From CALZFJ01 sp051878575 (lineage in GTDB: Bacteria > Bacteroidota > Bacteroidia > Bacteroidales > Muribaculaceae): a DNA stretch of 5,233 nt. This document shows positions 1 to 5,212 of this stretch, one piece after another (position 1 is the stretch's first letter; every line of letters begins with the position of its first letter). A program made the position numbers and the translations under genes. The stretch spans positions 1 through 5,233 of the forward strand of contig JBJEKJ010000107.1 of the NCBI GenBank assembly GCA_051878575.1. The letters are read 5' to 3'. Under the pieces are notes generated by a model, which saw only the letters and a program-made list of their open reading frames with translations, had not been told where the DNA came from and made no database searches.

Positions 1-383
1 AGGACCGGTTCGACGAGGCGCTTCAGCTTCTCCGGGAATACCTGCTCACCGTGCCACAGTGCGACAACACCGGCTACGAGGGCCACTACCAGCAGCTACT
101 GTACGTGCTGTTCTCGCTGCTCGGATATTTGGTCGACGTGGAGGTTCGCACAGCCACCGGGCGCGTGGACATGGTGATGCGCACCGAATATGCCCTCTAT
201 CTCGTGGAGCTGAAAATCAACAAGTCGGCGGCCGATGCAATGGCGCAAATCGACGACAAGAACTACCCGGCGCGCTTCCGACAGCTGAGTCTCCCCATCA
301 TAAAGGTGGGCATCAACTTCAGCACCGACGAGCACACCATCACCGAGTGGCTTATCAACGACCCCCGTAAGGCATCAAACTGA
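1..383 (+). CDS. C-terminal part of an AAA-ATPase-like / PD-(D/E)XK nuclease-fold protein (DUF1703 family), 5' end outside window
   Basis: The reading frame is open from base 3 to the TGA at 381-383, so this is the tail (about 126 residues) of a longer gene; the GTG at 51 is probably an internal valine codon, since the frame continues upstream with family-like residues (FDEALQLLREYLLTVP). The tail shows a PD-(D/E)XK nuclease fold: GRVD (Asp at 168-170), then about a dozen residues on the hydrophobic strand ending in VELK (Glu and Lys codons at 207-215), followed by the helix AMAQIDDKNY with the Gln and Tyr typical of this family. This matches PDDEXK_9 (DUF1703), which usually follows an N-terminal AAA-ATPase-like domain in Bacteroidota proteins of roughly 500-600 residues. 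The cellular role of the family is not established; a nuclease or defence/mobile-element function is inference. The gene looks more GC-rich than the following intergenic DNA. It is not obviously co-transcribed with rho, which lies 370 bases downstream. Confidence 0.88.
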   Translation, partial: DRFDEALQLLREYLLTVPQCDNTGYEGHYQQLLYVLFSLLGYLVDVEVRTATGRVDMVMRTEYALYLVELKINKSAADAMAQIDDKNYPARFRQLSLPIIKVGINFSTDEHTITEWLINDPRKASN

Positions 384-389
384 TTTACA

Positions 390-420
390 CGCCATTTTAT
401 GAGCAGATCGCACAATGGCG
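390..420 (+). terminator. Weak stem-loop after the DUF1703 gene, possible terminator or Rho-site hairpin
   Basis: CGCCATT (390-396) pairs perfectly with AATGGCG (414-420), leaving a 17-base loop. It starts 6 bases after the stop codon of the upstream gene, where a terminator would be expected. No T-run follows the stem (the next bases are CTCTAAAG), so a classical intrinsic terminator is doubtful; the stem could instead protect a 3' end. Confidence 0.3.
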
Positions 421-430
421 CTCTAAAGAT

Positions 431-452
431 ATGCGTCAAAAATGCGTCAAAA
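431..452. repeat. Perfect tandem repeat, 2 x 11 bases (ATGCGTCAAAA)
   Basis: ATGCGTCAAAA occurs at 431-441 and again, without any gap, at 442-452. The period of 11 bases is close to one helical turn, so a protein binding each copy would sit on the same DNA face. It lies about 60 bases upstream of the candidate rho promoter. The function is unknown. Confidence 0.75.
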
Positions 453-509
453 AGGGAAATAACCTGAAAAAAATTTGCCTTCAATAAATGATATTTGAAT
501 AATTTGTTG

Positions 510-517
510 TACATTTG
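510..517 (+). promoter_or_regulatory. Candidate Bacteroidota -7 promoter box for rho (TACATTTG)
   Basis: TACATTTG matches the TAnnTTTG consensus recognised by the primary sigma factor of Bacteroidota. TTTG tetramers occur upstream at 474-477, 494-497 and 503-506, but none sits at the preferred spacing of about 19-21 bases, so the -33 element is poor. If used, transcription would begin near 524 and give rho an untranslated leader of about 230 bases. Confidence 0.4.
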
Positions 518-631
518 CCGTGCAATTTGAAAATCTTTGTTGCTGCAAGCCTTGAGAAGCTATTTCGCACAACAGGGCTGCAATCTCTAAACTACGAATC
601 AATTTTATATTCATCAAAAAAACTGAACACG

Positions 632-659
632 GCATTCGTGCGATCCTATTTCGCAATGC
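632..659 (+). promoter_or_regulatory. Bulged hairpin in the rho leader
   Basis: GCAT (632-635) pairs with ATGC (656-659), and TGCGA (639-643) pairs with TCGCA (651-655). Together they give a 9-base-pair stem with a 3-base bulge (TCG, 636-638) and a 7-base loop. It sits about 95 bases before the rho start codon. A second, A/U-rich stem is possible between 688-697 and 711-720 (10 pairs, two of them G-U). rho is autoregulated in E. coli through its leader; a similar role here is only inference. Confidence 0.35.
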
Positions 660-753
660 GATCGACACTCATGCCCTAAGTATAGAACAAAAAGCGAACT
701 TCTATGTGCATTGTTTTTTGATAACAGCACAAGAACTCACATCTTGAATTTTT

Positions 754-2823
754 ATGTATACTATTACCGAATTAAATTCGAAGACTCAGCCTGAGCTTAA
801 AGTGATAGCTGAATCAATGGGACTGAAAGCCGACGACTCTGAGGCTTTCGACGACTTGGTCTACAAGATTCTTGACCAACAAGCCATCGACAGCGCGAAA
901 AATCAGGCCAACACCCCAAAGAAAAAATCAGCAAAGTCGACCAAGGCAAAGAAACAACCGGCCGAGAAAAAGGCCGATGAGCAAAAAGCTGATACAGGGA
1001 AGGAAAATGCTCCATCGGCCGACGCCCCTAAGTCACCGGCAAAGAAAAACGCTACCAAGAAGCAGGCAAAAAACGCTGTCGAGACTGAGAGTAAAGCCGC
1101 CGGCACAGAGAATGTGGAGGCTGCCACCGAAAGCGAGAAGACAGTGGGAACCCCGAAGCGCGAGAAGCGGAAACGCGTGGCAAAACCCGAGAAGGTGGAA
1201 AATACCGACGACAACACCGCCCCAAAGGCCACAACACCACCCGATGCTCCTGAGACTCAGAAAACGGCTCCCGCCGACTCCGAGACTCCTGCCGAACCGG
1301 CAAGCATTGAGGCGTCGGCCGTAGTGGCCGAAGATTCCAAGGCCGACGCTCCCGAACAACCCGCACAAGCCGACCCTGCCACACAGCAGACTGAGGCTGC
1401 CGGCAGTCAGGAGCCTCGCAAGCCCTCGTTCTCGCTCGACTCCTTCTTCAACACCGGCTCCCGAAAGACATTCAAGCCTCGCTCGCAGCAAGAGCGTGAG
1501 GAGGCTGCACGCAGGGCTGCCGAGGAGGCTCGCCGAGCAGCTGAGGAGGCTGCAAAAGCCCCGATTATCATCCAAGAGCCAAAGGCCGAGCCCGACACTC
1601 AGGCCCAACAGGGAGGAAAGCGCAACAAGCGCAACAAGAACGCCAAACAGGCGCAACAGGCTCCGGTTCCCGCCGACGTGATGATGCCTGAGGAGCCTTA
1701 CAACTTTGAGGGAATACTACACGGAATAGGAGTGCTCGAAGTAATGCCCGACGGATACGGATTCCTTCGCTCGTCGGACTACAACTACCTTACATCTCCC
1801 GACGACATCTATGTGTCGCAGAGCCAAATCAAGCTCAATGGGCTGAAGACCGGCGATGTGGTGGAATGCACCATTCGTCCGCCAAAAGAGGGTGAGAAGT
1901 ACTTCCCGCTATGCAAGGTGGAGCTCATAAACGGTCGCACTCCCGACTTTGTGCGCGACCGCATACCATTCGAGCACCTCGTGCCGCTTTTCCCCGACGA
2001 GAAATTCGATCTTACAAGCGGAAAGACTTGCAATTTGTCGACTCGCGTCGTCGACATGTTCGCTCCTATAGGAAAGGGTCAGCGCGGACTTATTGTAGCT
2101 CCGCCAAAGACCGGTAAGACCGTTCTCCTAAAAGACATTGCAAATGCCATCTCCGAGAATCACCCCGACACATATATGATAATTCTCCTTATCGACGAGC
2201 GTCCGGAGGAGGTGACCGACATGGCTCGCAGCGTGAACGCCGAGGTAATAGCCTCAACATTCGACGAGCCGGCCGAGCGTCACGTGAAGATCGCCGGCCT
2301 CGTGCTTGAGAAAGCCAAGCGTATGGTGGAGTGCGGACACGACGTGGTGATTCTGCTCGACTCAATCACTCGCCTTGCACGCGCCTACAACACCGTGTCG
2401 CCGGCTTCGGGAAAGATTCTCTCGGGAGGTGTCGACGCCAATGCCCTGCAACGCCCGAAACGCTTCTTTGGCGCTGCCCGAAACATCGAGAACGGCGGTA
2501 GCCTGACAATCATCGCCACAGCCCTCACCGAAACAGGCTCAAAGATGGACGAGGTGATTTTCGAGGAATTCAAGGGTACGGGCAACATGGAGCTACAGCT
2601 CGACCGCAAACTGTCGAACAAGCGCATTTTCCCGGCTGTCGACATCATGGCATCGAGCACTCGCCGCGACGACTTGCTACTTTCGCGCGAGACCCTGAAC
2701 CGCATGTGGATTCTTCGCCGTTTCCTCAGCGACCGCAACTCTATAGAGGCTATGGAGTTCATGAAAGACCGCATGGAGCGTACTCGCTCTAATGAGGAAC
2801 TGCTTCTCACAATGAACGATTAA
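754..2823 (+). CDS. rho: Transcription termination factor Rho with a long disordered insert
   Basis: Rho is a hexameric RNA-dependent ATPase/translocase that loads on untranslated RNA and ends transcription. Domains by residue: Rho_N helical domain 1-47; low-complexity disordered insert about 51-313; cold-shock-type RNA-binding domain about 320-394 (VMPDGYGFLRS, then DDIYVS); RecA-like ATPase about 430-685. Walker A is GLIVAPPKTGKT (445-456), with Thr453 where E. coli has Ala. The catalytic Glu is E482 in DERPEEV. Walker B is DVVILLDS (530-537). The Q-loop region is SGKILSGGVDANAL (552-565) and the R-loop FKGTGNMEL (606-614). No catalytic motif is missing. E. coli Rho has 419 residues; the 270 or so extra residues here lie almost entirely in the insert. 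In Bacteroides thetaiotaomicron such an insert has been reported to drive Rho phase separation. The ATG at 754 gives the expected Rho_N start (MYTITELNSK). An intrinsic terminator follows at 2850-2884. Confidence 0.99.
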   Translation: MYTITELNSKTQPELKVIAESMGLKADDSEAFDDLVYKILDQQAIDSAKNQANTPKKKSAKSTKAKKQPAEKKADEQKADTGKENAPSADAPKSPAKKNATKKQAKNAVETESKAAGTENVEAATESEKTVGTPKREKRKRVAKPEKVENTDDNTAPKATTPPDAPETQKTAPADSETPAEPASIEASAVVAEDSKADAPEQPAQADPATQQTEAAGSQEPRKPSFSLDSFFNTGSRKTFKPRSQQEREEAARRAAEEARRAAEEAAKAPIIIQEPKAEPDTQAQQGGKRNKRNKNAKQAQQAPVPADVMMPEEPYNFEGILHGIGVLEVMPDGYGFLRSSDYNYLTSPDDIYVSQSQIKLNGLKTGDVVECTIRPPKEGEKYFPLCKVELINGRTPDFVRDRIPFEHLVPLFPDEKFDLTSGKTCNLSTRVVDMFAPIGKGQRGLIVAPPKTGKTVLLKDIANAISENHPDTYMIILLIDERPEEVTDMARSVNAEVIASTFDEPAERHVKIAGLVLEKAKRMVECGHDVVILLDSITRLARAYNTVSPASGKILSGGVDANALQRPKRFFGAARNIENGGSLTIIATALTETGSKMDEVIFEEFKGTGNMELQLDRKLSNKRIFPAVDIMASSTRRDDLLLSRETLNRMWILRRFLSDRNSIEAMEFMKDRMERTRSNEELLLTMND

Positions 2824-2849
2824 TACCAACCAATAAAACCAATACGGCG

Positions 2850-2884
2850 AAAGGCAGAAGCGCGGCAACACGGCTTCTGCCTTT
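2850..2884 (+). terminator. Intrinsic terminator of rho, shared with the convergent EamA gene
   Basis: GGCAGAAGC (2853-2861) pairs perfectly with GCTTCTGCC (2873-2881). The stem extends to 12 pairs through AAA/TTT (2850-2852 with 2882-2884), around an 11-base loop. On the plus strand it is followed by TTTCTT, a short U-rich tail, 26 bases after the rho stop. On the minus strand it lies 36 bases beyond the stop of the EamA gene, but the U-tract there is only TTT, so termination is probably stronger for rho than for the transporter. Confidence 0.85.
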
Positions 2885-2920
2885 CTTCAGTTAACGCCAC
2901 CTATAGACGAGGCACCTGAG

Positions 2921-3793
2921 CTACCGCCTACGGGTGACGACTATCGTCACCGCTGTGATGATTAGCACTATACCTATGCAGTCGCGGACGGTGAGCTTCT
3001 CGCCAAACACCGTGACGCCAAAGAAAACCGCCGTGAGAGGCTCAAGTGCGCCAAGTACGGCTGTAGGCGTGGAACCTACATATTGAATGGCCTTAGTGGT
3101 GCCGGCAAAGGAGATTGCAGTGGGAAACAAGGCAAGAGCGACTACATTGCCCCACATATACCAGTGCCCGGGAAGGGATATAGAGCCATCGGCCAAAGCC
3201 ATGCCCGCCAGGAGTACCGCACCATACACAAGTACATAAAACGTGACCACGAGCGACGACAGACTGCGCAGCGAAGTCTGATTCACAGCCACTATGTATA
3301 TTGCATACGACAGAGCCGACACCATTACGAGCGCCGTGCCTGTGGCATCAATCGTAGTGCCGTCGCTTGCCTTGTAGAGCAGGCCTATACCGGCAATGGC
3401 GAGCACTATGCACAGCGTCATTGAGGCAGTAGCCTTCTCTCTGAAAAACACAGCCATTATCACGGCAACAAGTATGGGATATACAAACAGCAACGTGGAT
3501 GCGATGCCTGCGTCCATATATCGGTAGCTCGCAAAGAGCGTTATCGACGATATTGCCATAAGCACGCCCATCACCACGAGCTGAAAGCCGTTGCGACGCG
3601 AAGTGGCGAAGCTGCCACCCTCGAAGTGTATCATGCACCATATTATCGCTATTGCCACCAAATAGCGGAAAAGTAGCACCGATGCGGGTGTCATGCCGTC
3701 GGCGTAGAGCGGAAGTGCGAAAAGCGGGTTCATGCCATAGGCTGCCGCAGCTACTGCTCCTATCAGATATCCTTTAGTCCTTGTGTTCATCAT
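2921..3793 (-). CDS. EamA/DMT-superfamily permease (10-TMS drug/metabolite transporter)
   Basis: This is an inner-membrane permease of the drug/metabolite transporter superfamily, 290 residues, the normal length for a protein with two EamA repeats. About ten membrane segments can be read, near residues 8-27, 37-56, 69-88, 95-116, 123-140, 150-170, 179-200, 211-231, 238-261 and 270-286. The two halves, about 8-140 and 150-286, are the duplicated EamA units. The end of repeat 2 carries the typical ALEPLTAVFFGVTVFGEKLT stretch (249-268), and repeat 1 has the matching YPILVAVIMAVFFREK. The family exports or imports amino acids, metabolites or drugs; the substrate cannot be told from sequence. The protein starts Met-Met, and either ATG (3793 or 3790) could be used. 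It is a single-gene unit, convergent with rho and divergent from tatA, with a candidate promoter at 3877-3884. The C-terminus is the basic tail TRRR. Confidence 0.93.
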   Translation of the reverse strand: MMNTRTKGYLIGAVAAAAYGMNPLFALPLYADGMTPASVLLFRYLVAIAIIWCMIHFEGGSFATSRRNGFQLVVMGVLMAISSITLFASYRYMDAGIASTLLFVYPILVAVIMAVFFREKATASMTLCIVLAIAGIGLLYKASDGTTIDATGTALVMVSALSYAIYIVAVNQTSLRSLSSLVVTFYVLVYGAVLLAGMALADGSISLPGHWYMWGNVVALALFPTAISFAGTTKAIQYVGSTPTAVLGALEPLTAVFFGVTVFGEKLTVRDCIGIVLIITAVTIVVTRRR

Positions 3794-3876
3794 CTCAAGA
3801 AATTGTATTCATCCAAAAGTCTCAGCCTGTCATCAAGAATCAAGGCAGCGAAAACCCATCACAGGAATTCAGCCTG

Positions 3877-3907
3877 CAAAATTAGCCAAAAAATAGCAAG
3901 CGGCAAT
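3877..3907 (-). promoter_or_regulatory. Candidate promoter of the EamA transporter gene
   Basis: Read on the minus strand, TAATTTTG (3884 down to 3877) matches the Bacteroidota -7 consensus TAnnTTTG exactly. ATTG (3907 down to 3904) lies 19 bases upstream and approximates the -33 TTTG element at the expected spacing. The start of transcription would fall near 3870, giving a leader of about 75 bases. No Shine-Dalgarno sequence is evident before the start codon. Confidence 0.5.
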
Positions 3908-3953
3908 ATACTGCCCGAACAAATCTTTCCTTCCGCGCATTTGCAGCCGGTAT

Positions 3954-3980
3954 TTACTATTACAGTTACTATTACGTAAT
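3954..3980. repeat. Direct repeat pair TTACTATTAC with an overlapping palindrome ATTACGTAAT
   Basis: TTACTATTAC occurs at 3954-3963 and at 3966-3975, a 12-base period. The second copy runs into the perfect 10-base palindrome ATTACGTAAT (3971-3980). The cluster sits about 37 bases upstream of the tatA -7 box and about 70 bases behind the transporter promoter, a plausible operator position for either gene. No known regulator is recognised. Confidence 0.6.
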
Positions 3981-4016
3981 ATTTTTGAAAATAGGGCCAA
4001 ATATGAAAATTATTTG

Positions 4017-4024
4017 TAATTTTG
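4017..4024 (+). promoter_or_regulatory. Candidate -7 promoter box for tatAC (TAATTTTG)
   Basis: TAATTTTG is an exact match to TAnnTTTG. The nearest clear upstream TTTG (3984-3987) is 29 bases away, longer than the usual 19-21, so the -33 contact is unclear. Transcription from here would start near 4031 and leave a leader of about 85 bases before the tatA ATG. Confidence 0.42.
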
Positions 4025-4116
4025 TGATGTTGTAAGTCGTGCCGGCCGATTATTGGCATAATACGTCCGATTTGCACACCAAGCACAATAAGGAAACATC
4101 TAAATATGACATAACA

Positions 4117-4329
4117 ATGATAGTAAACGTAATTTTGGGATTGTTCGGCAATCTGGGCATGGGAGAGTTTGCTCTTATCGCATTGGTGGTGCTGCTGTTG
4201 TTTGGCGGCAAGAAGATACCCGAATTGATGAAGGGTCTTGGAAAAGGCGTTCGCAGCTTCAAGGACGGCTTGAACGACGTTACCGACGAGATCTCAAAAG
4301 TCGACGAGGAAGAGAAGGAGAAGAAATAG
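4117..4329 (+). CDS. tatA: Sec-independent protein translocase subunit TatA
   Basis: TatA forms the oligomeric, size-adaptable element of the twin-arginine translocase that carries folded proteins across the inner membrane. The 70-residue protein shows the family order: a short N-terminus, one membrane helix at about 17-29 (FALIALVVLLLF), the hinge FGGKK (29-33), an amphipathic helix at about 34-55 (IPELMKGLGKGVRSFKDGL), and a highly charged tail ending EEEKEKK. The ATG at 4117 was chosen because it gives a family-like N-terminus. The frame is open back to a GTG at 4039, but the 26 extra residues would be hydrophilic and unlike TatA. An internal Met15 would leave almost nothing before the helix. 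tatC starts two bases after the stop, so the two are surely co-transcribed. No TatB gene is seen; a single TatA-type protein may serve both roles, as inferred for other minimal Tat systems. Confidence 0.96.
   Translation: MIVNVILGLFGNLGMGEFALIALVVLLLFGGKKIPELMKGLGKGVRSFKDGLNDVTDEISKVDEEEKEKK
4315..4320 (+). promoter_or_regulatory. Possible Shine-Dalgarno sequence for tatC (AAGGAG), inside the end of tatA
   Basis: AAGGAG lies 11 bases upstream of the ATG at 4332. It favours that start over the in-frame ATG at 4365, which has no such sequence in front of it. The bases also encode the Lys/Glu-rich tail of TatA, so the match may be a by-product of that composition, and Bacteroidota rely little on this element. 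Confidence 0.35.
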
Positions 4330-4331
4330 CA

Positions 4332-5147
4332 ATGCTCCATCAGGACAAGGACAAGTCGAACGAGATGTCGTTCTGGGGACATCTCGATGCGCTGCGGGCC
4401 GTGCTGATGAAAGCCTCGGCGGTGTTTGTGGTGGCAGCCATAGCACTTTTTGCCGTCATGCCTCGAATATTCGACGAGGTGATTCTCGCACCTTGCCGCG
4501 GCGATTTCGTTCTCTACAGGCTGTTTGCCCGAATCACCGGGCTGTTGCCCATGATGCCACAGTTCAGCACCTCAGGATTCAGCGTGGAGCTGATCAACAT
4601 CCAACTTGCATCACAATTCTTCATCCACATCTCCACGTCGTTCTGGCTTGCGTTAGTGCTCACATTTCCTATACTTCTCTATCTATTGTGGTCTTTCGTG
4701 CGACCCGCGCTCTACGACAACGAGCGTCGCGGCGTCAGGATGGCTTTCGGCTTCGGCACACTGATGTTCTATGCCGGCGTGGCAGTGGGCTACTTCGTGG
4801 TGTTCCCCATCACGCTGCGGTTTCTTGCCGAGTATCAAGTGAGCGCTATGGTGCCAAACCAAATATCGCTCGACTCCTATATGGACACTTTCATCGGCAT
4901 GCTCTTGGTGATGGGAATAGTGTTTGAGCTTCCGCTCGCCGCATGGACGCTTAGCGCCATCGGCATGCTCACGCGCGGGACGCTGAGGCGATATCGCCGC
5001 CACGCCATCGTAATATTGCTCGTGGCAGCGGCATTCATCACCCCAACGGGCGATCCGTTCACACTTAGCATAGTGTTCCTACCGCTATATCTCCTCTATG
5101 AGATCAGCGTGATTATAGTGCGCAAGGAGTCAGCCGCCATTGAGTAA
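4332..5147 (+). CDS. tatC: Sec-independent protein translocase subunit TatC
   Basis: TatC is the six-helix receptor of the twin-arginine translocase; it binds the RR signal peptide and recruits TatA. The 271 residues show the family pattern: N-terminal FWGHLDALR (14-22), membrane helices near 26-46, 100-124, 137-159, 185-210, 224-238 and 243-262, and the signature FVRPALYDNERR (122-133) in the first cytoplasmic loop, followed by FYAGVAVGYFVVFP (146-159). F122 and E131 align with E. coli F94 and E103 of the signal-peptide site, and E199 in FELP aligns with E. coli E170. The glutamate matching E. coli E15 is replaced: the motif reads HLDALR instead of HL-x-ELR. The first periplasmic loop (about 47-99) is longer than in E. 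coli. It follows tatA by two bases. The start at 4332 is preferred, but Met12 (4365) would still keep the whole conserved N-terminus. No hairpin terminator is visible after the stop. Confidence 0.97.
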   Translation: MLHQDKDKSNEMSFWGHLDALRAVLMKASAVFVVAAIALFAVMPRIFDEVILAPCRGDFVLYRLFARITGLLPMMPQFSTSGFSVELINIQLASQFFIHISTSFWLALVLTFPILLYLLWSFVRPALYDNERRGVRMAFGFGTLMFYAGVAVGYFVVFPITLRFLAEYQVSAMVPNQISLDSYMDTFIGMLLVMGIVFELPLAAWTLSAIGMLTRGTLRRYRRHAIVILLVAAAFITPTGDPFTLSIVFLPLYLLYEISVIIVRKESAAIE

Positions 5148-5148
5148 A

Positions 5149-5156
5149 TAAATTTG
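5149..5156 (+). promoter_or_regulatory. Candidate -7 promoter box for the next, unseen gene (TAAATTTG)
   Basis: TAAATTTG directly follows the tatC stop codon, matches TAnnTTTG, and continues into CA as many Bacteroidota promoters do. No good TTTG lies 19-21 bases upstream, inside the tatC end. The gene it would serve starts beyond the window. Confidence 0.4.
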
Positions 5157-5200
5157 CACTACCTTTTTAATAATCTATGCGGCATCTCGGCAAAATCATT

Positions 5201-5212
5201 CAAGTAAACTTG
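5201..5212. repeat. Small inverted repeat CAAGT-AA-ACTTG downstream of tatC
   Basis: CAAGT (5201-5205) and ACTTG (5208-5212) are exact reverse complements separated by two bases. The spacer is too short for a stable RNA hairpin, so an operator-like DNA site is the better reading. It lies about 45 bases downstream of the promoter-like box at 5149-5156. The tail from 5148 to 5233 contains no recognisable gene. Confidence 0.45.

Larger units (their letters stand above)
384..753. other. Intergenic region and candidate rho leader (370 bases, no gene)
   Basis: No convincing gene is present on either strand. The stretch is AT-rich compared with its flanks. It holds, in order, a 7-base inverted repeat after the upstream stop codon, an 11-base perfect tandem repeat, a TAnnTTTG box that could start rho transcription, and two possible hairpins in the resulting leader of roughly 230 bases. 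Tiny open frames at 399-464 (22 codons), 656-679 (7 codons) and 704-721 (5 codons) exist but nothing supports their translation. No strong Shine-Dalgarno sequence precedes the rho ATG; the bases just before it are A/T-rich, which is usual in Bacteroidota. Confidence 0.7.
3794..4116. other. Divergent intergenic region between the EamA gene and tatA (323 bases, no gene)
   Basis: No gene is supported on either strand. The region is AT-rich in its tatA-proximal half. It contains a TAATTTTG box on each strand (3884-3877 minus, 4017-4024 plus), one promoter candidate per flanking gene, and between them a 10-base direct repeat pair overlapping a 10-base palindrome (3954-3980). Confidence 0.7.

Noticed and set aside
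542..583. Direct repeat GCTGCAA at 542-548 and 577-583
   Set aside because: Seven bases at a 35-base distance is expected by chance, and no symmetry or spacing supports a function.
263..668. Minus-strand open frames of 83 and 73 codons between the DUF1703 gene and rho
   Set aside because: Neither has a recognisable domain or a start signal, and one runs antisense into the nuclease-fold gene. They look like chance frames.
656..721. Tiny upstream open frames (7 codons at 656-679, 5 codons at 704-721) as leader peptides of rho
   Set aside because: They are too short to separate from chance, have no ribosome-binding signal and no attenuator-type codon run. They were kept only as a note in the leader description.
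872..1324. A 150-codon plus-strand open frame overlapping rho
   Set aside because: It is an Arg/Pro-rich frame-shifted reading of the same low-complexity DNA. The true Rho frame is unambiguous throughout.
1033..1656. A 207-codon open frame on the minus strand inside rho
   Set aside because: It is antisense to the low-complexity insert of Rho. Its Leu/Ser/Gly-rich product follows from the biased codons of the other strand and has no domain pattern or start signal.
3859..4086. A 75-codon minus-strand open frame upstream of the EamA gene
   Set aside because: It covers the AT-rich divergent promoter region, has no family resemblance, and includes the repeat and promoter boxes.
4039..4116. N-terminal extension of TatA from a GTG codon at 4039
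   Set aside because: The 26 added residues are hydrophilic and unlike the TatA family, and they would sit in front of a membrane helix that is normally close to the N-terminus. The ATG at 4117 fits the family.
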